Assembly: GCA_934632155.1 (NCBI GenBank)
Contig: CAKTXZ010000012.1
Location: 1 to 64,000, forward strand
Direction of reading: 5' to 3'
From: an uncultured Clostridia bacterium
Lineage (GTDB): Bacteria > Bacillota > Clostridia > Christensenellales > Aristaeellaceae
DNA length: 64,000 nt
Numbering within the stretch: the first letter of the stretch is position 1; each line of letters begins with the position of its first letter. Below the pieces are notes generated by a model that was not told the origin of the DNA, made no database searches, and was given only the letters and a program-made list of their open reading frames with translations. Below, piece after piece: positions 1-7,691 of this stretch. The position numbers and the translations under genes were made by a program.

Positions 1-76
1 ATTTGAACCCGGGCGGCGCTTATCACACCCTACTCCCTTAGCAGGGGAGCCCCTTCGGCCTCTTGGGTACTTCTCC
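1..76 (-). tRNA. tRNA-Ser (anticodon GCT), 3' end cut by window edge
   Basis: On the minus strand the sequence starts GGAGAAGTACCCAAGAGGCC, a class II serine tRNA 5' half. The anticodon loop CTGCTAA gives GCU. A long variable arm and the T-arm start GGGTTCAAAT follow before the window ends. The 3' acceptor strand is outside the window. It lies 22 bases downstream of a second tRNA-Ser on the same strand and is probably co-transcribed with it. Confidence 0.93.
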
Positions 77-98
77 ACATCAAGCTTCACAGGAAAAA

Positions 99-187
99 TG
101 GCGGAGAGAGAGGGATTCGAACCCCCGGTGCCTTTCAGCATCACTGGTTTTCAAGACCAGCGCCATCAACCCCTCGGCCATCCCTCC
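99..187 (-). tRNA. tRNA-Ser (anticodon TGA)
   Basis: Minus-strand class II tRNA. The acceptor strand GGAGGGA pairs with TCTCTCC, with one G-T pair, followed by discriminator G and an encoded CCA. The anticodon loop TCTTGAAAA reads UGA. A long variable arm and a GGTTCGAATCC T-loop complete the fold. Confidence 0.96.
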
Positions 188-225
188 GCGATTGCGACCG
201 ACGGCCTTGCCGGAAGCACTTGTTT

Positions 226-254
226 ACTATAGCATATCTAAATGCAAAAGTCAA
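226..254 (-). promoter_or_regulatory. SigA-type promoter for the tRNA-Ser pair
   Basis: Read on the minus strand, TTGACT (254-249) and TATAGT (231-226) are 17 bases apart. The first tRNA starts about 39 bases beyond the -10 box. Confidence 0.75.
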
Positions 255-332
255 CCCAAGAATGAAAAATTTGCTGTAGGAGAAAGAAAAATCACCGTTT
301 GAAGCGCCTTGCGGAATCATCCAACGGCGCCC

Positions 333-1088
333 TTACTTCGAAGCCGCAAGCGCGGCAGCCAGATCGTCCATCGAATACAGGCCGGGGGATTGCGCGACGA
401 TAAAGGAAGCCGCCCGCAACGCGCCGTCGGCGAAGATGGCGCGGCCCTGCGCGCTATGTGTGATCAGCAGGGCTTCGCCGTTTCCGTAAAAGCCGATCTC
501 ATGCTCGCCCGCCAGCGTGCCGCCGCGCACGGCATGCAGGCCGATTTCTGTCGGTTCGCGCTTTTCGGTGCGCGTGCAGCGGCCATAGACCGGCACGGAA
601 TCCGCGTTTTTGACTGCGTGATAGAGCATCATCGCGGTACCGCTGGGCGCGTCCAGCTTTTGATTATGGTGCTTTTCAACGATTTCAATGTCAAAACCAG
701 CTAGCAGCGCCTTTGCCTGCTCGGCAAGGCGACGCAGCGCATAGACGCCGATGCTCATATTGGCAGATTGAAAAACAGGTATGCGCAGCGCTGCACGGGA
801 AATGGCTGCCAGATCCGCTTCGTTGTAGCCCGTTGCCGCCAGCACGACAGGCAGCCGCCGCGCAACGGCAAAGTCAAGCAGCGGCAGCAGCGCCTCCGGC
901 CGTGAGAAGTCGACCAGCACATCAGCCTCTTCAACGATCATTGAAAAGGAGGGATACACGGGAAAGGGCGAAGCATCCGCCGGGCAGACGTCTACGCCCG
1001 CTGCAATGCGGTGCAGCGTAGGGGTGAGCGCTTGCGTTACCTCGTGTCCCATGCGCCCGCACGCGCCGGACAAAATGATCCTCAGCAT
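333..1088 (-). CDS. dapB: 4-hydroxy-tetrahydrodipicolinate reductase
   Basis: Reduces 4-hydroxy-tetrahydrodipicolinate to tetrahydrodipicolinate with NAD(P)H in lysine and diaminopimelate synthesis, in the cytoplasm. The 251-residue product has the N-terminal Rossmann loop GACGRMGHEV. It also has EIVEKHHNQKLDAPSGTA, which holds the catalytic His-His pair, the Lys, and the substrate-binding GT of the DapB family. Length is normal for the family. Its start overlaps the end of dapA by 7 bases, so translation is probably coupled. It is the last gene of asd-dapA-dapB. A G+C-rich inverted repeat follows the stop, but I could not see a clear T-tract terminator. Confidence 0.96.
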   Translation of the reverse strand: MLRIILSGACGRMGHEVTQALTPTLHRIAAGVDVCPADASPFPVYPSFSMIVEEADVLVDFSRPEALLPLLDFAVARRLPVVLAATGYNEADLAAISRAALRIPVFQSANMSIGVYALRRLAEQAKALLAGFDIEIVEKHHNQKLDAPSGTAMMLYHAVKNADSVPVYGRCTRTEKREPTEIGLHAVRGGTLAGEHEIGFYGNGEALLITHSAQGRAIFADGALRAASFIVAQSPGLYSMDDLAAALAASK

Positions 1089-1957
1089 ATTAAACCAGCC
1101 TTTTGCATTTCTTCATGCAGCTTATGCGCATGAGCGGAAGATAGGGGAAGAAGGGGGAGACGAACCTCGTTTTCGCAAAGGCCCAACATGGCGGCCGCAG
1201 CCTTGACGGGGATCGGATTCACCTCGGAGAACAGGGCGCGGAAAAGCGGCATAGCGCGCAAGTTCAGCTTGGCTGCCTGCTCGAGCGGCAAATGCGTCAT
1301 TTCGCGCATCAGCGCCGGCACGATATTGGCTGCGACGGAGATTACGCCGCGCCCGCCCAACGCGCGAACCGGAACGGTGAGCTCGTCCGAGCCGGAATAG
1401 CAGGCGATGTGATCGCCGCAAAGCGCCAGCATATCCGCAACCTGCGCAACGTCGCCGGAGGCCTCCTTAACGGCGATAATCCGCTCGTGCCCTGCAAGGG
1501 CCGCCAACGTTTCGGGCAAAAGGTTCAACCCTGTGCGCGCGGGGACGTTATATACCATGAGCGGCAGCGCGCCGTCGTCCGCAACGGCGGTATAGTGCGC
1601 AATCAACCCGGCCTGCGTGGTTTTGTTGTAGTACGGCGTGACGCAAAGCTGCGCGTCTGCGCCAATCGCACGCGCTGTGCGCGCCTTGGCGATTACATCG
1701 GCAGTACAATTGCCGCCCGTACCGGCGATTACCGGCACACGGCCGCCGACGCTTTCAACCACGCATGCCAGCGTTCTTTCCCATTCATCCGCCGTCATGG
1801 TCGACGGCTCGCCCGTCGTGCCGCAGGCGACGATGGCGTCCGTGCCGTTTTGCAGCTGAAAATCAACCAGCCCGCGCAAGGCGGCAAAATCAATTTCTCC
1901 GTTGCGAAAGGGGGTGATGAGCGCGACGGCGCAGCCGTGAAACAGAGGGGCAGGCAT
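1082..1957 (-). CDS. dapA: 4-hydroxy-tetrahydrodipicolinate synthase
   Basis: Condenses pyruvate with aspartate semialdehyde, the first committed step to lysine and diaminopimelate. Family landmarks are ACGTTGEPSTMT near the N terminus, the Tyr in MVYNVPARTG, and the Schiff-base Lys in IIAVKEASGD at about residue 164. An upstream in-frame ATG at 1963 sits only two bases from the GGAG box and overlaps the asd stop as TAATG. The ATG at 1957 has 8-base spacing and gives MPAPLFHG, so I prefer it. The product is 291 residues. It lies between asd and dapB in a tightly packed operon. Confidence 0.96.
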   Translation of the reverse strand: MPAPLFHGCAVALITPFRNGEIDFAALRGLVDFQLQNGTDAIVACGTTGEPSTMTADEWERTLACVVESVGGRVPVIAGTGGNCTADVIAKARTARAIGADAQLCVTPYYNKTTQAGLIAHYTAVADDGALPLMVYNVPARTGLNLLPETLAALAGHERIIAVKEASGDVAQVADMLALCGDHIACYSGSDELTVPVRALGGRGVISVAANIVPALMREMTHLPLEQAAKLNLRAMPLFRALFSEVNPIPVKAAAAMLGLCENEVRLPLLPLSSAHAHKLHEEMQKAGLIC

Positions 1958-1962
1958 GAGCA

Positions 1963-3054
1963 TTACTCCTTTCTGGAAATATATCCCTGCGCACAGAGCA
2001 GCTCGGCGGAAAGCACGCCGCCGCCCGCCGCGCCGCGGAGCGTATTATGCGAAAGGCAAACAAATTTATAATCCAAAACAGGATCCCTGCGCAGGCGGCC
2101 GATGGTAACGCCCATTCCGCCCTCAAAATCGCGGTCGAGCCGCGTTTGAGGCCGGTCCGGATCATCCATATACCGCAAAAACGGCGCGGGCGCGCTGGGC
2201 AGGGCGAGCTGCTGGGCAACGGTATGATAATCCGTCCAGCGCTCGAGAATCTGCTCGGGCGACGGCGTGCGATCAAAGGAAACGCTGACGGCGGCCATGT
2301 GCCCGTCCGATACGGGGACGCGAAGGCATTGCGCGCTGATGACGGGCGCTGTCGCGCAGAGAATCGCATCGCCCGCGGCGTTCAGCTCGCCCCAGATTTT
2401 CAGCGGCTCTTGCTCGCTCTTTTCCTCCTCGCCGCTGATATAGGGAATGACGTTATCCAGCATTTCCGGCCAGCGCTCAAAGGTCTTTCCGGCGCCGCTG
2501 ATGGCCTGATAGGTGCACACGCTGACAGCCTTCAGGCCGAAATCGCGCAGCGGCGTGAGCGCGGGGACGTAGCTTTGAATGGAGCAATTGGGCTTGACGG
2601 CGATAAAGCCACGCTTCGTTCCGAGCCTTTTCCGCTGCGCGGCGATGACAGGCGCGTGATGGGCGTTAATTTCCGGAATCAACATGGGCACATCCGGCAG
2701 CATGCGGCAGGCGCTGTTGTTGCTTACGACCGGCGTTTCGGCGCGGGCGTAGGCCTCCTCCAAGGCGCGCGTCGCCTGCTTTTCCATTGCGACGGCGCAA
2801 AAAACAAAATCGCATTGCCCGGCGACGGCAGCCACATCGGCGGCGTCGAAAAGCTGCATTTGCGCAATTTTCGCCGGAATAGGCCGGGGGAAGACCCAGC
2901 GCCCCGCAACGGCGTCCTCGTAGGTTTTCCCGGCGCTGCGCGCGCTGGCCGCCAACGCGGCAATTTCAAACCACGGATGCTCGGCCAACAGCGTGACAAA
3001 GCGCTGCCCCACCATGCCGGTTGCACCGATCATTCCGACGCGATACTTTCTCAT
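1963..3054 (-). CDS. asd: Aspartate-semialdehyde dehydrogenase (archaeal/fungal-type)
   Basis: Makes L-aspartate 4-semialdehyde from aspartyl phosphate using NADPH, the branch point to lysine, threonine and methionine. The Rossmann motif GATGMVGQRF opens the protein. The catalytic cysteine lies in KPNCSIQSYVP at about residue 157. NNSACRMLPDVPMLIPEIN resembles the HOM2-like archaeal/fungal branch rather than the usual enterobacterial Asd. The start at 3054 (MRKYRVGM) is preceded by GGAGG at good spacing; earlier in-frame ATGs are not. The product is 363 residues, usual for this branch. The 63-base gap to the gene upstream shows no strong promoter, so read-through from 3118-5107 is possible. 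Confidence 0.94.
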   Translation of the reverse strand: MRKYRVGMIGATGMVGQRFVTLLAEHPWFEIAALAASARSAGKTYEDAVAGRWVFPRPIPAKIAQMQLFDAADVAAVAGQCDFVFCAVAMEKQATRALEEAYARAETPVVSNNSACRMLPDVPMLIPEINAHHAPVIAAQRKRLGTKRGFIAVKPNCSIQSYVPALTPLRDFGLKAVSVCTYQAISGAGKTFERWPEMLDNVIPYISGEEEKSEQEPLKIWGELNAAGDAILCATAPVISAQCLRVPVSDGHMAAVSVSFDRTPSPEQILERWTDYHTVAQQLALPSAPAPFLRYMDDPDRPQTRLDRDFEGGMGVTIGRLRRDPVLDYKFVCLSHNTLRGAAGGGVLSAELLCAQGYISRKE

Positions 3055-3117
3055 GCGATCTTCCTCCATTCTGATCATTCCAGCTTAAGCAAAAGGACGA
3101 CCTTGGAATCATAAGGC

Positions 3118-3825
3118 TCAAAAATGCACGCGCCGACGAAGCTCCTCCCGTACGGTTCGGTTGCCGTTAATGAAAAAGAGAATCAGCCCCACAAACAGGC
3201 ACGGCGCGGTTACATAGGGCGACCACGAGAGGGCGACGGCATGACGCAGCGTTAGGTCGCACAGCGTTTCGATTGCAAAGCATTCCAGCCCGGTAAAGAC
3301 AAACGAAACGGCAAGCAGCGTAACTTTATTCAACCGATGATGGCGATAGAGCGCGGTTGTCAGCCCGACCAGCAGCGTAAACAGCCCCAGCGCGGGCAGC
3401 GCGATGGGGAAGAACCAGCCGTGCGTGTCGCTCAGCCGCTCGACCATGAACAGGTAGGCGCTCAGCGTGACGAAATTGGTGACAATCGAAATGTAGGTGC
3501 GGAAGCGATGCGCCAGAATGGGAACGGACACGGCGATAAAAAGCAGCATCAGCGCTGCGGCGGGATAAACGCTCCACGTCAGACGGCCGTTGGTGAGCAG
3601 GTCGATTACGGCGCAGACGGCAGCCGGAAGAAGAAAGAAAATACAGGAAAGCGCGAGGAAAAAGAATTTACTGTGCCGAAGCTCCTGCTCTGGCGTGCGC
3701 ACGGGATAAGCGCGCGCTTCATTTGCACTTGCCTCGGCAAGGGGATCGTGAACCTCCACGCCGCACAGCGGGCATTTCTTTTCGCCCGCGCCGAGCTTTA
3801 CGCCGCAATGAACACAATAGGGCAT
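3118..3825 (-). CDS. Zinc-ribbon membrane protein (DUF6320-like)
   Basis: The 235-residue protein starts with a rubredoxin-like zinc knuckle (CVHCG, then CPLCG, residues 4-21). A short hydrophilic stretch follows, then about five or six hydrophobic segments from residue 50 on, ending in basic residues. The layout matches the DUF6320 family as I remember it; no biochemical role is known to me. It begins one base after the stop of the acyltransferase gene (TGA C ATG), so the two are translated together and probably act together at the membrane. Confidence 0.7.
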   Translation of the reverse strand: MPYCVHCGVKLGAGEKKCPLCGVEVHDPLAEASANEARAYPVRTPEQELRHSKFFFLALSCIFFLLPAAVCAVIDLLTNGRLTWSVYPAAALMLLFIAVSVPILAHRFRTYISIVTNFVTLSAYLFMVERLSDTHGWFFPIALPALGLFTLLVGLTTALYRHHRLNKVTLLAVSFVFTGLECFAIETLCDLTLRHAVALSWSPYVTAPCLFVGLILFFINGNRTVREELRRRVHF

Positions 3826-3826
3826 G

Positions 3827-5107
3827 TCAGTTATCCTCCATATTGCTTTCTACCGTTGCGCGTACGCCGCGCGCCATAAGAAAACGCAGCATTTCACGCG
3901 GCAGCGTCGTTTCGCGAATGTTGCCGGAAAACACGAGGCGAAGATCGTTGCCCGTCGTCACGGCCGCGCAGTTCCACATCGGCCATGAGGGCGCGCCCAA
4001 TTGAAACTCAAAGCGGCGAATCAGCGCCTCGCTGCCAGTGGGACGCTGCGTCCGTCCGATATTGGAAATGGTGGAGGTGACGAGCCTGTCGCCCGCGCGG
4101 CGAAACATCAGCCCGATTACCAGCCGTTTTAAGAACAGCGGCGTAATGCGTATCAAGGGATTGCGTTCGTCCGCCACGTTGGTGGCGATGGTCGCGCACA
4201 GAAATTTGGGGTTGAGAAAATAACGCATGAAATGATGCACATCGCGCGCAATCTCCTCAAAAGAGTATGCGCCAAGGCGCGGATCAATATCCGGATTGAC
4301 AAAGGAGGAGAAGTTTCGCAGCGTTTTCGTGGCGTAATAGGCGCGCATATTCACCGGCACCGAAACGCGAAGCGGCATGCGGCTTTTCCTGCCGCCGTTT
4401 TTCTGTTGTTCGCAATAGGCGGTGTAGAGCATTACGGCGGTCAGGTATTCGGTCAGGGATACCTGCGCCTCCTTCGCCAGCCGCAGCATTTCATCCGCCG
4501 GAAGCGACGCCGCGATCACGCGCAGCGTATGGGGAATTTCCAGCGTTCCCGGCAGGTGATAGGCGCTGCTTTCCCAGCGCGATACCCGAACGCGCGGCAG
4601 CGGCATTTGCATAAACGCGTCCCGCGTTTCGTCCGGCGACGGCGTTTCATTCAGCGGCAGCGCGCCCTGATCGAATTGCACGTCGTGCCCAAGAACGCGA
4701 AGGTAGGCGACGGCCAGCGTTTTGATAAAGCAAAGCCCGCCCGTTCCGTCTGTCAGGGAATGAAAAAACTCTGCAGAGATGCGATTGCGGTAATAGAACA
4801 CCCGCATCAGGTAACCGTCGTTTGCGCGCTTGACCAGCGGCATGCAGGGATGCCCTGCGTCCTGCCGAATGCGCAGGGGCACTTGAATTTCTTCAAGATA
4901 ATACCAAAACAGCCCCGAGCGCATGCCGACCTTAAAGGTCGGAAATCTCGGCAGCGTCATATCGAGCGCCCGCTGAAGAGCGTCTGGCATGACCGGCTCG
5001 TTCATCTCGACGGAAACGCGAAAAATGCTGCTCCATCTCCAGTTTGCCACGGCGGGATAAAGCTTGGCGGCATTATCCAGCTTAAACCATCGCTTGCCCT
5101 TGGGCAT
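3827..5107 (-). CDS. Alcohol acetyltransferase / condensation-fold acyltransferase
   Basis: A 426-residue protein of the chloramphenicol-acetyltransferase/condensation fold. The motif EFFHSLTDGTGG corresponds to the HxxxDG active site of this superfamily (His, then DG). The N-terminal part (WRWSSIFRVSVEMNEPV) resembles bacterial alcohol acetyltransferase-like proteins, so it may transfer an acyl group from CoA or a carrier to an alcohol. The substrate is unknown. The start at 5107 is chosen because GGGAGG lies 8 bases upstream; upstream codons run into the promoter. It is co-transcribed with the DUF6320-like gene and divergent from an alpha/beta hydrolase, a likely partner. Confidence 0.72.
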   Translation of the reverse strand: MPKGKRWFKLDNAAKLYPAVANWRWSSIFRVSVEMNEPVMPDALQRALDMTLPRFPTFKVGMRSGLFWYYLEEIQVPLRIRQDAGHPCMPLVKRANDGYLMRVFYYRNRISAEFFHSLTDGTGGLCFIKTLAVAYLRVLGHDVQFDQGALPLNETPSPDETRDAFMQMPLPRVRVSRWESSAYHLPGTLEIPHTLRVIAASLPADEMLRLAKEAQVSLTEYLTAVMLYTAYCEQQKNGGRKSRMPLRVSVPVNMRAYYATKTLRNFSSFVNPDIDPRLGAYSFEEIARDVHHFMRYFLNPKFLCATIATNVADERNPLIRITPLFLKRLVIGLMFRRAGDRLVTSTISNIGRTQRPTGSEALIRRFEFQLGAPSWPMWNCAAVTTGNDLRLVFSGNIRETTLPREMLRFLMARGVRATVESNMEDN

Positions 5108-5137
5108 ACCCGCGCCTCCCTTGGAATTGGATACCAT

Positions 5138-5166
5138 AGTATACCACGGATTGAGCCGGCTCACAA
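5138..5166 (-). promoter_or_regulatory. SigA-type promoter for the acyltransferase operon
   Basis: On the minus strand TTGTGA (5166-5161) is followed after 17 bases by TATACT (5143-5138). The gene starts at 5107. It is back to back with the hydrolase promoter at 5196-5224. Confidence 0.65.
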
Positions 5167-5195
5167 GAAAATATTCTTTTCCGCGCCTGCGCATC

Positions 5196-5224
5196 TTGCA
5201 AAAAATCGCGGAATCGGCTATTCT
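5196..5224 (+). promoter_or_regulatory. SigA-type promoter for the alpha/beta hydrolase
   Basis: TTGCAA (5196-5201), 17 bases, then TATTCT (5219-5224), about 20 bases before the coding start. Confidence 0.6.
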
Positions 5225-5244
5225 TTTGATAGAGAAACGGAGGG

Positions 5245-6162
5245 ATGCGCTTGCCTACGCGAAGAAGTCAGGAAATGCTCGGGCTGATCCGCTCGCACAA
5301 GAAAATGGCCGCAAAAATTAGCAACGGCGTGCTGATGCAGATCAACCCGCCCGCACAATGGCTGGCGCACCTGCGCCTCAACGGCACGATCGGCGCGGCT
5401 ATCGGCGGCTTGGGAATGCCCGCTATGCTGATTGAGCCGCGCCGGGTTCTGCGCGAGGACGCCGTTATTTTACATTTGCACGGCGGCGCATACGTTTCGG
5501 GGCGGCTGTTGCAGTGCCGCGCGCTGATATCGCCGCTTTGCGCGGCGGCTGGGCTTCGAACGGTTACGTTTTCCTATCGTCTTGCGCCGGAATTTCCGCA
5601 CCCGGCGCAGCTGGAGGATGCGCTGCGGGTATATGACTATCTGATCGCCGCCGGATATACGCCGGATAAAATCGTACTCGTAGGGGAGAGCGCGGGCGGC
5701 AATCTGGCGCTTGAGCTGGCGCTGAAGCTGCGCGAGCAGGGGCGCGGCATGCCCGCGGCGCTGGCGCTGATGTCGCCATGGACGGATTTGACGCAGTCCG
5801 GCGAAAGCTATCGCGAGCTGCGGGCGCAGGACGCGACGCTGGATGCGGAGGAGCTGCTGCGCAGCGCGATAGCCTACGCGGGCGGCGACGCTTCGCGACT
5901 TTCGCAGCCTGATTTTTCACCCGTCTTCGCCGATTTTCACGGCTTTCCGCCTACGCTGATTCATTGCGGAACGCAGGAGCTGCTGCTGAGCGATTCTGTT
6001 CTGCTGGAAAAGGCCATGCTGCGCGACGGCGTGGACGCAAAGCTGCTCCAATGGGAGGGCATGTGTCATGTGTTTCAGGCGTTCGGCTTTGAGGAAAGCA
6101 GGGCGTCGATTGCCCAGCTTGCGGCGTTCATTCAAAAGACGCTTGGTATCGCGCAGGAATGA
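5245..6162 (+). CDS. Alpha/beta hydrolase, hormone-sensitive-lipase family esterase
   Basis: The 305-residue product carries HGGAY (oxyanion hole) and GESAGG (nucleophile Ser). A late acidic residue in GTQELLLSD and the His in MCHVFQ complete a typical HSL-family catalytic triad. It should hydrolyse short-chain carboxyl esters in the cytoplasm; the substrate is unknown. It is divergent from the acyltransferase/DUF6320 pair, which suggests an ester made by one enzyme and cut by the other. The start is uncertain: the ATG at 5245 is one base from GGAGG, whereas a TTG at 5251 has better spacing (7). Confidence 0.85.
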   Translation: MRLPTRRSQEMLGLIRSHKKMAAKISNGVLMQINPPAQWLAHLRLNGTIGAAIGGLGMPAMLIEPRRVLREDAVILHLHGGAYVSGRLLQCRALISPLCAAAGLRTVTFSYRLAPEFPHPAQLEDALRVYDYLIAAGYTPDKIVLVGESAGGNLALELALKLREQGRGMPAALALMSPWTDLTQSGESYRELRAQDATLDAEELLRSAIAYAGGDASRLSQPDFSPVFADFHGFPPTLIHCGTQELLLSDSVLLEKAMLRDGVDAKLLQWEGMCHVFQAFGFEESRASIAQLAAFIQKTLGIAQE

Positions 6163-6170
6163 TATACATA

Positions 6171-6213
6171 AAACGCTCCGGCTCACGAGCATGCTTCGTG
6201 GGTCGGAGCGTTT
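6171..6213. terminator. Bidirectional hairpin terminator
   Basis: AAACGCTCCG pairs with CGGAGCGTTT around a 20-base loop. It lies between the ends of the hydrolase (+) and the small spoVM-like gene (-). The T run is better on the minus strand (GCGTTTTATG). Confidence 0.65.
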
Positions 6214-6234
6214 GTGAAGCAGCCCTTCTGCGGT

Positions 6235-6318
6235 TCATATTCCGTGTCTTTTACAAAGCGAGCGCAGAATGCCGCGCAGCGCGCGCGGCGCTCTGATGCA
6301 AACCATGCGAATGGCCAT
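6235..6318 (-). CDS. spoVM: Probable stage V sporulation protein M (27 aa)
   Basis: A very short ORF with a strong ribosome binding site (TAGGAGGG, 8 bases before ATG). The core IRAPRALRGILRSL aligns with the B. subtilis SpoVM core IKLPKFLGGIVRAM: shared Ile, Pro, Leu, Gly, Ile and Arg, with conservative changes between. SpoVM is an amphipathic helix that marks the convex forespore membrane and anchors SpoIVA for coat and cortex assembly. It starts right after the stop of a 45-residue membrane protein gene and is followed by a terminator, so it is the last gene of a two-gene unit. An alternative start at 6306 would give 23 residues. The match rests on a short sequence, but the other sporulation genes nearby support it. 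Confidence 0.72.
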   Translation of the reverse strand: MAIRMVCIRAPRALRGILRSLCKRHGI

Positions 6319-6330
6319 GCCCTTTCCCTC

Positions 6331-6468
6331 CTATTTTTTTCGGATGAGCAGAATGCCAAGCGCCGTCAGCGCAATACCGATCAGCGCCAGCCACGCCCAG
6401 CAGGGAACACACAAGAGCATCAGCACCACGCCCAGCGCAATGCAGGCATAGCCTACAATGCGCAGCAC
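6331..6468 (-). CDS. Small two-helix membrane protein, unknown function
   Basis: A GTG start at 6468 has GGAAG 7 bases upstream and gives about 45 residues. They form two hydrophobic helices around a CVPCWAWL turn, ending LLIRKK. The VPCWAWLALxGIAL pattern is familiar from short hypothetical proteins of Clostridia, but I know no function. The stop codon overlaps the Shine-Dalgarno of the spoVM-like gene, so translation is coupled and a sporulation role is possible. A longer ATG-started version (6528) has poor ribosome-site spacing. Confidence 0.6.
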   Translation of the reverse strand: MLRIVGYACIALGVVLMLLCVPCWAWLALIGIALTALGILLIRKK

Positions 6469-6592
6469 GACGCTTCTTCCGCTTGGATAACAGCGGGTCT
6501 GTACGCTTTGCGTCTGCCGCCATGGCACGCTATCACCGCCCTTCCGCTTTCATCTTATGCGCGGACGGACGGAATATGCCAACGAACGCCGC

Positions 6593-7663
6593 TCAGGCTT
6601 TTTCGCCGCGGTCAATCGCTTCCCACAGACCGGAAAGATAGGTTGCGCCCAGCGCGCGGTCGTAAAGTCCGTAGCCCGGCATGGCCTTTTCGTCCCAGAT
6701 CATCCGCCCATGGTCGGGACGAATGGGGCCGTCGAAGCCTGTATCGTGCAGCGCCCGCATGATCGCGTAAATGTCCAGCGAGCCAAGCTCGGTCGGGTGC
6801 GGCGCTTCATCGAATTTTCCGGGCGCAAGATGGCGCACATTGCGCACATGCGCGAAATGGATGCGCCCCTTAAAGGCGTGAATCATGTCGGGAATATCGT
6901 TTTTCGGGTTTGAGCCAAGAGAGCCCGTGCAAAGCGTCAGGCCGTTTTCCTTTTCGGGAACGGCGTCCAGCAGGCGCTGAAGCTTTTCCTTTCCCGTAAT
7001 AATGCGCGGAAGGTTGAAAACAGGCCAAGCCGGATCGTCCGGATGAATGGCCATGTTGACGCCATACTTCTTGCATACCGGCATGATCGCACGGAGGAAA
7101 TAAACCAGATTGGCAAAAAGCTTTTCCTCGTCCACATCGCGATACATTTCGAACAGCTCCTTTACCCGCGCCATGCGCTCGGGCTCCCAGCCCGGAAGGG
7201 TGAAGCCGTCGGATTTTTCGTTCATGCTGCTGAGCATGGCGTTCACGTCGATTTTGTCAATCAGCGTCTGGTCGTAGGAGAGCGCCGTAGAGCCGTCCGA
7301 AAGGGGCTTTTTCAAATCGCTGCGCGTCCAGTCAAAAACGGGCATGAAGTTATAGCAGACCATATGAATGTCGCTTTCGCCAAGGGCAGTCAACGTTTTG
7401 ATATAGTTTTCGATATACATGTCGCGACTCGGAAGGCCGATTTTGATATCGTCGTGAATATTCACGCTTTCAATACCGCTCAGACGCAGGCCGCTTTCCT
7501 CCACCTCGCGCTTCATGGCGATAACGCGTTCGCGCGGCCAAACCTGCCCGGGCGTTGTGTCATAGAGCGTTGTAATCACGCCCTTGACCATGGGAATCTG
7601 GCGAATCTGCCGCAGCGTCACCGTGTCAAAGGTGGAGCCGTACCAGCGAAGAGTCATTTCCAT
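6593..7663 (-). CDS. uxuA: Mannonate dehydratase
   Basis: Dehydrates D-mannonate to 2-keto-3-deoxygluconate in glucuronate breakdown. The 356-residue product starts MEMTLRWYGSTFDTVTL, as UxuA proteins do. It holds the His and Cys-bearing metal-site segments, including AIHPDDP, LCTGSLG, HFAHVRN and RPDHGRMI. GAGGTG lies 6 bases before ATG 7663. It is the last gene of the minus-strand operon that begins with the DRTGG and hydrogenase-like genes, 28 bases after the PHP gene. A uronate enzyme here may simply be read through. Confidence 0.95.
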   Translation of the reverse strand: MEMTLRWYGSTFDTVTLRQIRQIPMVKGVITTLYDTTPGQVWPRERVIAMKREVEESGLRLSGIESVNIHDDIKIGLPSRDMYIENYIKTLTALGESDIHMVCYNFMPVFDWTRSDLKKPLSDGSTALSYDQTLIDKIDVNAMLSSMNEKSDGFTLPGWEPERMARVKELFEMYRDVDEEKLFANLVYFLRAIMPVCKKYGVNMAIHPDDPAWPVFNLPRIITGKEKLQRLLDAVPEKENGLTLCTGSLGSNPKNDIPDMIHAFKGRIHFAHVRNVRHLAPGKFDEAPHPTELGSLDIYAIMRALHDTGFDGPIRPDHGRMIWDEKAMPGYGLYDRALGATYLSGLWEAIDRGEKA

Positions 7664-7691
7664 TTTGCTCACCTCATTTGTTGATGTTTTT

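Noticed and set aside
6251..6523. A 90-codon minus-strand ORF across the spoVM-like and small membrane genes
   Set aside because: Low-complexity Arg/His/Ala translation in another frame. The two short ORFs have proper ribosome sites and hydrophobic or amphipathic sequences.
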